Assembly: GCA_041394245.1 (NCBI GenBank)
Contig: JAWKIR010000002.1
Location: 2,108,001 to 2,172,000, forward strand
Source: Acidimicrobiales bacterium
Lineage (GTDB): Bacteria; Actinomycetota; Acidimicrobiia; Acidimicrobiales; Aldehydirespiratoraceae
Reading direction: 5' to 3'
Length of the DNA stretch: 64,000 nt
Position 1 is the stretch's first letter. Every line of letters begins with the position of its first letter. This document shows, one piece after another, positions 25,694 to 34,871 of this stretch. A program made the translations under genes and the position numbers. A model generated the notes under the pieces. It was not told the origin of the DNA. It saw nothing but the letters and a program-made list of their open reading frames with translations, and searched no databases.

Positions 25694-27772
25694 TCAGGCC
25701 AGCGCGTCCTGGAGGAACGCGAGCTGCAGCATCAGCAGATTCTCCGCCACCTCCTCCTGAGGCGTCATGTGGGTCACCCCCGACAGCGGCAACACGGTGT
25801 GGGGCTGGCCGGCCTCGAGCAGGGCGCGCGAAAGCTGCAGCGTGTGGGCCGCCACCACGTTGTCGTCGGCGAGCCCGTGGATCAACAGAAGCGGCGGCAA
25901 CGTTCCGGGTTCGAGATCGGCCACGGCGGGAGTGAGCGCGCTGCGGAGATAGTTGTCGGGCTCCTGGTCGGGATGCCCGAGATACCGCTCCGTGTAGTGC
26001 GTGTCGTAGAGCCGCCAATCGGTCACCGGCGCGCCGGCAACCGCCGCGTGGAAGACATCGGGGCGACGCAGCACCGCGAGCGCGGCCAGGTACCCGCCGA
26101 ACGACCAGCCCCGGATCGCCACCCGGCCGAGATCGAGTCGGGGTTCGAGGGCCGAGGCCGCCATCAGGGCATCGACCTGATCCTCCAGCACCGGACCGGC
26201 GAGATCGCCCCACACCTCCCGCTCGAACGCGGGACCGCGCCCCGGTGTGCCGCGACCGTCGGTGACGAGCACGGCGAACCCTTGATCGGCGAACCACTGT
26301 GACGCGTGGAACAGCGAGCGCGACTGCTGGACTCGTTGGGCGTGCGGCCCCCCATAGGGATCGAGGAGCACCGGCAGTCGGGCGTCGTCGGCCACGCCGT
26401 TCGGCAGGAGCAGCGCCGCCGCCAGCTCGCGCTCGCCCAGCCGGAGCATCTGCAGGTTGAGCGTCACATCGGGCGTCTCGGAGAGGTCCCCGAGATGGCC
26501 GACCTCGACACCGCCGAGCCGCACCGTCGTCCGGGCCCGGTCGAAGGCGAGGCTGCGACCGACCGTGACCGATGCGGGACCGCCGACGAGCATCGAATGC
26601 ACCCCGTCGTCCGTGGTCAACCATTCGAGGTCGCCGTCCCATCCGACCCGGGCGACATGGACCGAGGTCGGCTCCCGGGACGCGGCGACCACGATGCCGT
26701 CGTCGGCGACGTCGATGACCCGACGAACCTGGACGCCGTCTCCGGTCAGCGCGGTACCGTCGACGCACAGCCGGCGGGCGACACCTCGATCCTCGACCGT
26801 CACCAGCCGGCCCCCGTTGCGGGCCGGGGTGCCCGGGACCAGCTCGGTCCAGTGCTCGTCGGTGAACCGGTGGTACTCCTCGACCGAGCCCTTCTCGGGA
26901 TCCACGAACAGGACCGCGGTCGTGCGCTGCGGCCGGTCCTGGACGGTCAGCCAGATGCCGTCGTCGTCCCAGGCCGCATCGGCGAGGTACTCCCAGCCGC
27001 CCGACACCCAGTCGACATCGATCCGTCCGCCGTCGAGCGCGACGATCGCGAGGTCGACGCGGGCGTTGGCGGTGCCCGCAGCCGGATAGCGGATCGCGGT
27101 CGGTGCCACGGCCGGCGTCACCGGGGCCGCGATCCACCATTGGTCGACCGGCGAGACGTCGACCCGTTCGACCAGCACCCGACGGGAGTCGGGACTCCAC
27201 CAGAATCCCCGGGTACGACCCATCTCCTCACCGGCCACGAACTCGGCCGAGCCCCAACTCACGGCGTCTCCCGACTCGGCGATCACCGATCGGTCGACCC
27301 CGGCGATCACGGCCCGGAGCTCGGGGCCGCAGACGTAGGCGACGCCCGAACCGTCCGGCGAGAGGCGCGGATCGAACACCCCCGACGCGGCCGGGAGGAA
27401 CGACACATCACCGCTCGCCACGTCGACACGGCCCAGCTGACCCCCGAGGGCGAAGACCGCGACACCGAGGTCGGGGGTCGCGTCGTAGGCGACGATGCCG
27501 CCGCCCGACTCGCGGGCTCGTTCGCGGCGCGCTCGTTCCTCGGCCGGCAGGTTCGCCTCGTCGGCGCCGAGCGACCCCGCATCGACCACGAGCCGCTCCT
27601 CGCCCGAAGCCGTGTCGAACTCCCACAACGAGTTCACCGGGTCGTCTGGCCCGGCCGAACGGAGAAACAGGACCCGGCCTCCATCGCCCGCGACACGGAT
27701 GTCGCGCGGCGCACCCAGAGTGAAGCGGCGGGTGACCGCCTGGCGACGAGGAAATGATGATGTGGAACTCAC
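25694..27772 (-). CDS. Prolyl oligopeptidase-family serine peptidase (S9, DPP IV-like)
   Basis: A 692-residue S9 peptidase. The N-terminal two thirds look like a DPP IV-type beta-propeller, with repeated segments such as DPRLSPDGSGVAYV and FWWSPDSRRVLVERVD. The C-terminal alpha/beta hydrolase domain has the nucleophile Ser557 in GWSFGGYLAAL, Asp near 636 in HGLADDNVV and His near 668 in SGVTHMTPQ. No signal peptide is seen, so it is probably cytoplasmic and cleaves short peptides, perhaps after proline. The GTG at 27772 is the likeliest start, as further extension would run into the divergent Gfo/Idh gene; the site lacks a clear ribosome binding sequence, so a few residues are uncertain. Confidence 0.87.
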   Translation of the reverse strand: MSSTSSFPRRQAVTRRFTLGAPRDIRVAGDGGRVLFLRSAGPDDPVNSLWEFDTASGEERLVVDAGSLGADEANLPAEERARRERARESGGGIVAYDATPDLGVAVFALGGQLGRVDVASGDVSFLPAASGVFDPRLSPDGSGVAYVCGPELRAVIAGVDRSVIAESGDAVSWGSAEFVAGEEMGRTRGFWWSPDSRRVLVERVDVSPVDQWWIAAPVTPAVAPTAIRYPAAGTANARVDLAIVALDGGRIDVDWVSGGWEYLADAAWDDDGIWLTVQDRPQRTTAVLFVDPEKGSVEEYHRFTDEHWTELVPGTPARNGGRLVTVEDRGVARRLCVDGTALTGDGVQVRRVIDVADDGIVVAASREPTSVHVARVGWDGDLEWLTTDDGVHSMLVGGPASVTVGRSLAFDRARTTVRLGGVEVGHLGDLSETPDVTLNLQMLRLGERELAAALLLPNGVADDARLPVLLDPYGGPHAQRVQQSRSLFHASQWFADQGFAVLVTDGRGTPGRGPAFEREVWGDLAGPVLEDQVDALMAASALEPRLDLGRVAIRGWSFGGYLAALAVLRRPDVFHAAVAGAPVTDWRLYDTHYTERYLGHPDQEPDNYLRSALTPAVADLEPGTLPPLLLIHGLADDNVVAAHTLQLSRALLEAGQPHTVLPLSGVTHMTPQEEVAENLLMLQLAFLQDALA

Positions 27773-27818
27773 CTGCGTATGGTGGCCGCTGCACGACGCC
27801 GATGGAGGGAGACTGCTC

Positions 27819-28802
27819 ATGGAACCGATCGACGGTCCGATCCGGTGGGGCATCGCCGGCACCGGCAGCATCGCGTCGAGCTTCGCCGCCGACTTCGCGA
27901 GGCTCGGCGACGGAGAGATCGTGGCGGTGGGTTCCCGGTCAGCGGACTCCGCGGCGCGCTTCGCTGCAGAACGGGGCATCGGGCGCGCCCACGGCAGCTA
28001 CGACGCACTCGCGGCCGACCCCGACGTCGATGCGATCTACGTCGCCGGGCTGCACCCGGTGCACGCTCCCCAGACCGAACAGTTCCTCGACGCCGGCAAA
28101 CACGTGCTGGTCGAGAAGCCGATCGCACTCAACGCTGTCGAGGTCGATGCGATGATCGCTGCGGCGGAGCGCAACGACCGTTTCCTCATGGAAGCGATGT
28201 GGATGCGGTTCAACCCGGCCCACATCGCGATGATGCAGCGTCTCGACGCGGGCGCCATCGGTGAGGTGCGCCGCATCGCGGCCGACTTCTCGTTCGCGCT
28301 GCCCTTCGACGAGACCCACCGGCTGTGGGACCGCAGCAAGGGCGGCGGCGCGCTGCTGGATCTGGGCATCTATCCCGTCACGCTCGCCTGGTGGACACTC
28401 GGCCCGCCCGACCGCATCGACTGGACGGGGCATGTCGCCACCACCGGGGTCGACGACGAGGTCGCCCTGCTGTGCTCCTGGGAAGGCGGTGCTTCGGCGA
28501 GCGTGACCACCTCGCTGCGCCTGCCGGGGACCATGACGGCCCGTATCGAAGGCACCGAGGGGACGATCGATCTGCCCGCCCCCGCGCACTGTGTCGACCG
28601 GTTCGTCGTTCGGCGGGGCGCCGAGGTCGAGGAGATCACGGCCGAGGCCGGCGGGCTGCACCATCAGGTCGCCGAAGTCCACCGCTGCCTCCGGGCCGGA
28701 GAACGCGAGAGCCCACGCATGCCGCTGGCCACCAGTCGGGCGATCATCGAGCGGTTCGACCGCATCCGGGCCGGGCTGGGCGTTCGCTACGACGCCGATT
28801 GA
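27819..28802 (+). CDS. Gfo/Idh/MocA-family oxidoreductase
   Basis: A 327-residue NAD(P)-dependent oxidoreductase. The Rossmann motif GIAGTGSIASSFAADFARL is at the N-terminus, followed by the family signature LVEKPIALN (EKP) near residue 105 and MEAMWMRFNPAH. Members oxidise sugars, inositols or dihydrodiols; the trans-1,2-dihydrobenzene-diol dehydrogenase subgroup has the same EAMWMRF pattern, which is suggestive only. GGAGGGA lies 8 bases upstream of the ATG at 27819. The gene is divergent from the S9 peptidase (46 bases) and its last 16 bases overlap the end of the convergent EccC-like gene. Confidence 0.87.
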   Translation: MEPIDGPIRWGIAGTGSIASSFAADFARLGDGEIVAVGSRSADSAARFAAERGIGRAHGSYDALAADPDVDAIYVAGLHPVHAPQTEQFLDAGKHVLVEKPIALNAVEVDAMIAAAERNDRFLMEAMWMRFNPAHIAMMQRLDAGAIGEVRRIAADFSFALPFDETHRLWDRSKGGGALLDLGIYPVTLAWWTLGPPDRIDWTGHVATTGVDDEVALLCSWEGGASASVTTSLRLPGTMTARIEGTEGTIDLPAPAHCVDRFVVRRGAEVEEITAEAGGLHHQVAEVHRCLRAGERESPRMPLATSRAIIERFDRIRAGLGVRYDAD

Positions 28803-31800
28803 TCATCGGGGAGAACCACCTGGACCTCCTCGATCGATCCGTCGGCGACGATCAGCCCGCGACCCGGCAACGGAGCGACCGCGAGCCGAGGCGGAAGCGG
28901 CCGGCCGAGCAGATCCCCGTCGAGCGGATCCGGCCGCAGGAGCAACCCGGCGCGCGAACTCTTGATCTCGGCCGACCAGTGACCGTAGGCGGCGCGGTAC
29001 CGATCGGGGCGAACCGAAACCACGATGTGGACCCCCGGCGGCGGACAGGCGACGAGTTCGGCGAGTCGACCGTCGGCATCGGCGATGTCGAGCGCATCGT
29101 CGACGAGTACGAGCGACGACCCGCGCCCGGCGAGCTCGTCGACGACGCGTTCGGGCGCAGTTGGTGGCAGCCGGCTCCGCCTTGCCAACTCCTCCCCCAC
29201 GACCAGGACGAGATCGGGCCCCGCTGCCCGGGCGATCGAGACCAATGCCGTCGTGCGACCCGAACGAGCCGGCCCCGTCACGAGGGCATGCTCGCCGGGG
29301 TGCAGGCGCAGCGTCGCCGGACGCAGATCGCGGTCTCCGATCGCGATCGTCAGTGCCGCTCCGGTGGGCGAGATCGAGACACTCGGCTCGCCGTCGGACC
29401 ACGTGATCTCGGCCCCCAACTCACCGACATCGTGTGGGCGCCGTGCCGGCACCGGCCCCCGGGCCCGACCGGCGACCGATGACCCGATCGTGTCGGGCTC
29501 GCGGATCACCTGCAGCAGCTTCCCGTCGCTCGCCCGCACGGCCCGACCGGGCGGGAAGTGCTCCGTCGACGACTTCAGACCCAGCCGCAGTCCCTCGGAC
29601 GGGTCGGTGGTGCGGTGGGCCAGCACCGTGCCGGCGGTGGCGAGGAACGCGGGTGGGAGATCTGCGACCCGCTTCACCGACAAGGCGATCGCGACCCCGA
29701 CCGCAGGGCCGTCGGCCCAGACGCGGGCGAACTGCTCATGGATCGTCGGTTCCTTCACGACGTCGTGGGCTCGGGCGAGACCGGCGAAGTCGTCGATCAC
29801 GACCAACAGCATCGGCGACGACCCGTCCGATGTTTCGGCCCGCCGGCGAACCACCTCCTCGTCGAGCCATCGAAGCAACCGTCGCCGACGCACGGTCTCG
29901 GCGGGCGTCACCACGGTGCCCGCGGCCGGGAGGTCGGCCAACCCCGTCAAGGCGCCGCTGTCGAGATCGATCACGTGGAGATGTGTGTCGGTGCCGTCGG
30001 CCACTGCCGCGAGCGCAGCGGCGGCGAGCGTGGTCGTCGTCCCCGACCGAGGACCTCCGGCGACCACCAGGTGCCCGTCGGAGGGCACCCACCCGCCGAG
30101 GCGCTGGCACTGCTCGTCGGGATCATCGACCACGCACCAGTGAGATGAACGCTCGTCGACGCGGCGGCGATCCACCGGCAAGGGCGGCGGCCAGGGAGAT
30201 CGGGGTCGCCGTCCCCCGCGCCGCTGATGCGCCGTCGTGATCGCGGCGACCAGACGATCGAGGTCGGTGGGTCCCGCTCCAGACGTTGCGGCGGGCAGCT
30301 CGATCCCCCGGACCCGCACGCCCACCGAGGCATCGGAGCGTCCGGTGACCTGCGCGGCCTGGAACGGCACGAGCTCACCCGGCCCGAACCGGGCGACGGC
30401 CCTTCCCGGACGGGATCGGGGGATCGCGGCTGCGTCGGCCGCATCGATCACGTCGATGGAATCGTTTCGATCCGTGACCCGCAGCGCGATCCGACAACCG
30501 GCATTGGCCTTGATGTCGGCGGTCACCACTCCGGCGGGTCGCTGCGTGGCGAGGATCAGGTGGACGCCGAGGCTTCGCCCCCGCTGTGCCACACCGACGA
30601 GCGCCTCGACGAAGTCGGGCAGATCGGCGACCAGCGAAGCGAACTCGTCGACGACCACGAGCAGCCGGGGCAACGGCTCGATGTCGTCGATCGACGCGGT
30701 CGCGGCCCGAAACGAGTCCATGTCGTCGGCGCCGACGGCACGCAGCCGTCGCTCGCGGTATCGGAGTTCGGCCTCGAGGCATCGCATGGCTCGAGCCGCC
30801 AACTCGGCATCGAGATCCGTCACCAGGCCGGCCACGTGCGGCAGGTCGGCACAACAGTCGAATGCGGCGCCGCCCTTGTAGTCGACCAGCACCATCGCCA
30901 CATGGTCGGGATCGGCGGTGGCCGCGACACCGGCGACCATCGAACGCAGTAGCTCCGACTTCCCCGACCCGGTGGTCCCACCCACGAGCAGGTGCGGGCC
31001 GTCGGCGACGAAGTCGAGCACGACGGTTCCGTCGCCGTCGGCACCGATCGGTGCGGCCAGGCGGGCGCTCCCGTCGAGCCGCGTCCATCGCGACTCGATC
31101 TCGTCCGGATCGTCTCCCGTGATCCCGAGCAGGGCGAGCAGCGGGGCCTCGGCAGGGACGCCGGCACCGGCGACCGGGAGCTCGGGATCATCGAGACGGG
31201 CCAGGCGACGCGCCGCCCGCTCGGCCACCTCCTCACCGACACCCCATCCGAGCCCGGCCCGGCCGTTGTCGGCCCGCCGCGGGTCGACGACGGAGATACG
31301 GCCGAGCGCGTCGGTGCGCACGACGGTGTCGCAGCGAGCCGGGAGCCGGTGCTCGTCCCTGACGAGGACGATCGCAGCGGTCGACGGCGATTCCAGGAGC
31401 AGCCGGCCCACGGTGCCGCGGCCCTGGAACGGGTCGTCACCGTCGAGTACCGCGAGGACGGCGCGATCTCCGGCCCCCGACAGCACCGCCACCGCCGCCT
31501 CGGGTCGATCCGTCGCCACCACCCCGACACCGCGCCGACCGGCCGCGTGGTCGGCGGTGTGGGGCAGCCACGACACCCACCGCCAGCGGGACGGATCGTC
31601 GGCCCCGACGACGACGGAGAGGTCGGCCGGACCGTGGTGGACCACCATCTGCAGCAGCAACGAGCGCGCCACTGCGACCGAGGCCTCCCGATCACCGACC
31701 AGACCGATGACGTGGCCGGGCGACAGGTCGACCGGCAGGGGAACATCGGGCATCAGCGCGAGCGCGGCCACCCGATCGATGATTTCCGCAGCCACCCCGT

Positions 31801-32851
31801 CGCCGTCGACCGGGGCGAGCGTCGGAGCGAACGACACGTCGGCGACGCCGACCGCCACGCAGAACGCGTCGGGATGGTCGGCTCGACGCTCCCAGAGCCG
31901 AACCGACGCGCCCTCGGCGCGGCGGACGACCTCGGCGGGATCGGGATGGGCACGGCGACGGCGGCGGATCTCCTGCCTGCGGTCCTCGGGCAGTCGGTCG
32001 ACGAGCGCCGCCACCTCGGCCTCGAACGCCGCCACCGACCGGCGATGCTCGCGAGCCGATCGGCGGCGCCGCTCCCACCATGTGCCGATCGTCAGCACGG
32101 GGCCGAGCGCGGCGAAGACCGCCATGAACGGTGAGAAGAGCACGGCGACGATCGCCCCGGCGACGATCGGGAGCACGATGCCCGCCAACGAGAGGGGCTC
32201 ACGCGGGGGTGGCGCCGGCGCCACGCCCGGGCAGCGGACGACCGGCGCCGCAGCGCCCGGCATCACCCGCGGCGGCCGGTTGAAAGGAATGGTCCCGCCA
32301 CGGGCGCCGAGGCCTCTGGCGACCGAGACGGGCTGGTCGTCGACGAACGCACCCGTGCGGAACCGGCTGGTGCCGGCGCGGATCACCGCGTCCGGGCAGA
32401 CGGGGGTCGGGCCGATCAGCCGGTGTCCTTCGAGCGCCGTGCCGTTGCGGGAGCCGAGGTCGACGACGACTCCGGCCCGGATGTCGAGATGACGAGCCGA
32501 CAACGCCGGGTCGTCGAGACGGAGGCCCGCCCCTTCACCCCGCCCGACGGTGAGCGGGCCGTCGGCCCCCACCACGACCCCGGCCCGGATCCCGCCGACG
32601 ACGGCGACGATCCGGGCCGGCGGCCTGGTGGTGGTCGGTCCGCCCGTCGTGTCGACGACCGAACCTTCGCAGAGGGCCACCACCGACAGGGGGGAGTCGG
32701 CGGTGGCCGGAGCGCCGTCGATGACGGGCTCGATCGTGGGATCGACGCGGGGGTCGAGGGCCACGAGCAGGTCGGCGACGGTCCGGTCCGGATGGTCGGT
32801 GTCGATGTCGACCACCCGGCTCCCCGCCGTGGTGCGATGCACGATGCGCAC
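28787..32851 (-). CDS. EccC/EssC-like FtsK-SpoIIIE ATPase of a type VII secretion system
   Basis: A protein of about 1354 residues with EssC-type layout. Residues about 99-165 are a forkhead-associated domain (VGRGEGAGLRLDD, SARH, DLGSRNGT). One or two membrane helices lie at about 221-258. Three FtsK-like ATPase domains follow. The first has an intact Walker A GGTTGSGKSE (about 622) and Walker B LLVVVDEFASL; the second (about 931) reads GGPRSGTTTT and the third (about 1190) GPARSGRTT, both lacking the P-loop lysine. In type VII systems this ATPase binds WXG100 substrates and drives export. A WXG100 gene is directly upstream. The start is uncertain: GTG 32851 or 32842 are the best candidates; the frame is open further but overlaps the WXG100 gene. 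Confidence 0.87.
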   Translation of the reverse strand: MRIVHRTTAGSRVVDIDTDHPDRTVADLLVALDPRVDPTIEPVIDGAPATADSPLSVVALCEGSVVDTTGGPTTTRPPARIVAVVGGIRAGVVVGADGPLTVGRGEGAGLRLDDPALSARHLDIRAGVVVDLGSRNGTALEGHRLIGPTPVCPDAVIRAGTSRFRTGAFVDDQPVSVARGLGARGGTIPFNRPPRVMPGAAAPVVRCPGVAPAPPPREPLSLAGIVLPIVAGAIVAVLFSPFMAVFAALGPVLTIGTWWERRRRSAREHRRSVAAFEAEVAALVDRLPEDRRQEIRRRRRAHPDPAEVVRRAEGASVRLWERRADHPDAFCVAVGVADVSFAPTLAPVDGDGVAAEIIDRVAALALMPDVPLPVDLSPGHVIGLVGDREASVAVARSLLLQMVVHHGPADLSVVVGADDPSRWRWVSWLPHTADHAAGRRGVGVVATDRPEAAVAVLSGAGDRAVLAVLDGDDPFQGRGTVGRLLLESPSTAAIVLVRDEHRLPARCDTVVRTDALGRISVVDPRRADNGRAGLGWGVGEEVAERAARRLARLDDPELPVAGAGVPAEAPLLALLGITGDDPDEIESRWTRLDGSARLAAPIGADGDGTVVLDFVADGPHLLVGGTTGSGKSELLRSMVAGVAATADPDHVAMVLVDYKGGAAFDCCADLPHVAGLVTDLDAELAARAMRCLEAELRYRERRLRAVGADDMDSFRAATASIDDIEPLPRLLVVVDEFASLVADLPDFVEALVGVAQRGRSLGVHLILATQRPAGVVTADIKANAGCRIALRVTDRNDSIDVIDAADAAAIPRSRPGRAVARFGPGELVPFQAAQVTGRSDASVGVRVRGIELPAATSGAGPTDLDRLVAAITTAHQRRGGRRPRSPWPPPLPVDRRRVDERSSHWCVVDDPDEQCQRLGGWVPSDGHLVVAGGPRSGTTTTLAAAALAAVADGTDTHLHVIDLDSGALTGLADLPAAGTVVTPAETVRRRRLLRWLDEEVVRRRAETSDGSSPMLLVVIDDFAGLARAHDVVKEPTIHEQFARVWADGPAVGVAIALSVKRVADLPPAFLATAGTVLAHRTTDPSEGLRLGLKSSTEHFPPGRAVRASDGKLLQVIREPDTIGSSVAGRARGPVPARRPHDVGELGAEITWSDGEPSVSISPTGAALTIAIGDRDLRPATLRLHPGEHALVTGPARSGRTTALVSIARAAGPDLVLVVGEELARRSRLPPTAPERVVDELAGRGSSLVLVDDALDIADADGRLAELVACPPPGVHIVVSVRPDRYRAAYGHWSAEIKSSRAGLLLRPDPLDGDLLGRPLPPRLAVAPLPGRGLIVADGSIEEVQVVLPDDQSAS

Positions 32852-32871
32852 GACCGGCTCGATCGGAAAGG

Positions 32872-33147
32872 TCAGACGGTGTCGAGTGCGGTGACGCCGG
32901 CCTGCAACTCCCGACCGATGAAGGTCGAGTGTTCCCCGAGCGCATCGACCAGGTTCATCAGGTTCGGTCGGAACTCCGTGTCCCACAGCTGGCGGAACCG
33001 ATCCGCACGATTGCCCTGCCACGTCGTGGCATCGATGGCGCCCTGAATGGCCCGGATCACATCCTGCACCGCCTGGCTCTGGTGACCGAAGGTCGCCCCG
33101 AGCTGCTCCATCTGAGACTTGCTCATCACCAACATGTCGCCTGCCAT
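32872..33147 (-). CDS. WXG100-family ESX/type VII secretion protein
   Basis: A 91-residue helical-hairpin protein. The hallmark Trp-x-Gly is at residues 43-45 (TTWQGNRADRF), between two helices of about 30-35 residues each. WXG100 proteins dimerise and are exported through EccC/EssC channels; a YxxxD/E-like export signal is not obvious at the short C-terminus. AAGGAG lies 7 bases before the ATG at 33147, which decides the start over a GTG one codon upstream. The next gene, the EccC-like ATPase, begins about 20 bases after its stop, so the two form an operon. No second WXG100 partner is adjacent. Confidence 0.88.
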   Translation of the reverse strand: MAGDMLVMSKSQMEQLGATFGHQSQAVQDVIRAIQGAIDATTWQGNRADRFRQLWDTEFRPNLMNLVDALGEHSTFIGRELQAGVTALDTV

Positions 33148-33285
33148 CACGCATCTCCTTCGTTCATCGCACCACAGGGTCGTGAGTGCGTTTCATGATG
33201 TTTCACTCTGACGAGGACACTGGCAGACAGAGCGCGGAGATGCAAGAGATTGCGCGAAATAATATGAAAGGCAGCAGATGGGGTC

Positions 33286-34071
33286 TCACTGACCCCGGAA
33301 CTCGGTGCTGCGCCGTTCGACGAAGGCGGTACCGGCCTCGAGCACGTCGGCGGTCGTGAAGTTGACGTTCTGGGCGAGGGTCTCCGCTTCCACGGCCTGC
33401 GTCAGGGTCTGGTGCGCGGCGTTGTCGAGCAGTCGCTTCGACATCGACAGCGCGAGCGGCGGACCGGCGGCGATCCGGGCGGCGAGATCGGCGGTCGCCG
33501 ACGGCAACGAGCCGGCCGTGACGACCTCGTTCACGAATCCGATCTCGCGAGCGGCATCGGCGTCGTACTCGGCCGCCGTGAACGCCATCTCCTTGGCCCG
33601 GTGGAGTCCGACCCGTTGCGGCAACAGGTACGAGGTCCCGAAGTCGAGCGACAGGCCCCGACGGGCGAAGATGAGCGAGAACCGGGCGCGATAGGTGCAG
33701 ATCATCAGATCGGCGGCCAGCGCGAATCCGAAGCCGGCACCGACGGCCACACCGTCGACGGCGGCGATGGTCGGCATCGGCAACGCATGGAGTGCGATCA
33801 CCGCGTCGCCGATCCGCCGCATCGTGTGCAGCGCATGGTCCGTGCCCTCGATCTCGTCGCCGGCCTCGCCGCTGACGTCGGCACCGCTGCAGAAGTGGTC
33901 ACCACCACCTCGGAAGACCACGACACGCGGGCGCTCCACCCGCATCGTCATTGCGGCGTCGTGGAGGGCGTCGAACATCGCACCGGTGCAGGCGTTCATC
34001 CGCTCGGGACGGTTGATCGTGATCGAGCCGACGTCGCCGTCGATCGACACCTCGATGTTGGGATGGCTCAT
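33286..34071 (-). CDS. Enoyl-CoA hydratase/isomerase (crotonase) family protein
   Basis: A 261-residue crotonase-fold protein with the oxyanion-hole regions HFCSGADVSGEAG and GVAVGAGFGFALAADL. Aligned by eye with crotonase, both catalytic glutamates are missing: the GGGCELA position reads GAGFGFA and the FGQPE position reads FSLIF. It is therefore unlikely to be a classical hydratase; isomerase, thioesterase or hydrolase activity on a CoA ester is possible. Its ATG overlaps the stop of the upstream crotonase (ATGA), making a three-gene operon with the LLM enzyme. Confidence 0.85.
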   Translation of the reverse strand: MSHPNIEVSIDGDVGSITINRPERMNACTGAMFDALHDAAMTMRVERPRVVVFRGGGDHFCSGADVSGEAGDEIEGTDHALHTMRRIGDAVIALHALPMPTIAAVDGVAVGAGFGFALAADLMICTYRARFSLIFARRGLSLDFGTSYLLPQRVGLHRAKEMAFTAAEYDADAAREIGFVNEVVTAGSLPSATADLAARIAAGPPLALSMSKRLLDNAAHQTLTQAVEAETLAQNVNFTTADVLEAGTAFVERRSTEFRGQ

Positions 34072-34871
34072 TCGGCAACCGTCCTCTTGATCGCGCCGAG
34101 CGGATCGGCTCGGAAGGCCTCGACCGATGCCTGATGCCCGGCGAGGGCCTGGAACTCCTGCCCGGCCCGCATCGCGGCCCGACCACCCTGTACGTCGAAC
34201 TGACGGTGCACCATGCGTTTCAGGATCTGCGAGAGGTCGGTCGCCACGCCGGCGATCCGCTCGGCGACGGCGAGCACGTCGGCCTCGAGTGACGCCGCCG
34301 GATACGCCCGATTGGCCCAGCCGATCCGAGCGGCCTCGGCGCCATCGATGGCGTCACCGGTGAGCATCGTCTCCATCGCGTGACGCAGACCCATCAGTGG
34401 CTCGTGGTACTGCCAGTCGGGCGGCGAGGCCACCCGCACGACGGGATAGGAGATCCTGGCGTCGTCGGCGACATAGACGAGATCGCACGCCGACGCGAGC
34501 TCGGTCGCGCCGGCCATCGCGTAGCCGTGCACCTGGGCGATCACCGGCTTGGCGAGGTCCCAGATCGAGAACCACCCGTCGGTCGCCTGGCGCGCCCACT
34601 GACCATCGCCGGGGGCCGACGGATACGGCGGGTCTGCCATCAGATCGCTTCCGAGGTCGTAGCCCGACGAGAAGCACACCCCCGCGCCGCGCACGATCGA
34701 AACGCGCACGTCGTCGTCGTGGTCGTGGTCGTGGAGGATCTCGAAGAGCCGGGCGCGCAACGGCGTCGAGATGGCGTTGCGCTTGTCCGGTCGGTTGAGG
34801 GTGACGTAGCGCACGAACGGCGCGGCCTCCTCGACGGTGACGAGTTCGTCGTCGGCGGATTCGGTGCTCAC
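34068..34871 (-). CDS. Second enoyl-CoA hydratase/isomerase family protein
   Basis: A 267-residue crotonase-fold protein, with GAGVCFSSGYDLGSD and HGYAMAGATELASACDLVYV as the CoA-binding and oxyanion regions. The first catalytic Glu of crotonase appears kept (ATELAS), but the second is replaced (ISYPV in place of FGQPE). It may use one acid like some isomerases. A run of His/Asp residues (HDHDHDDD) near residue 48 is unusual. The GTG start overlaps the LLM gene stop (GTGA) and its stop overlaps the next crotonase. Confidence 0.84.
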   Translation of the reverse strand: MSTESADDELVTVEEAAPFVRYVTLNRPDKRNAISTPLRARLFEILHDHDHDDDVRVSIVRGAGVCFSSGYDLGSDLMADPPYPSAPGDGQWARQATDGWFSIWDLAKPVIAQVHGYAMAGATELASACDLVYVADDARISYPVVRVASPPDWQYHEPLMGLRHAMETMLTGDAIDGAEAARIGWANRAYPAASLEADVLAVAERIAGVATDLSQILKRMVHRQFDVQGGRAAMRAGQEFQALAGHQASVEAFRADPLGAIKRTVAE

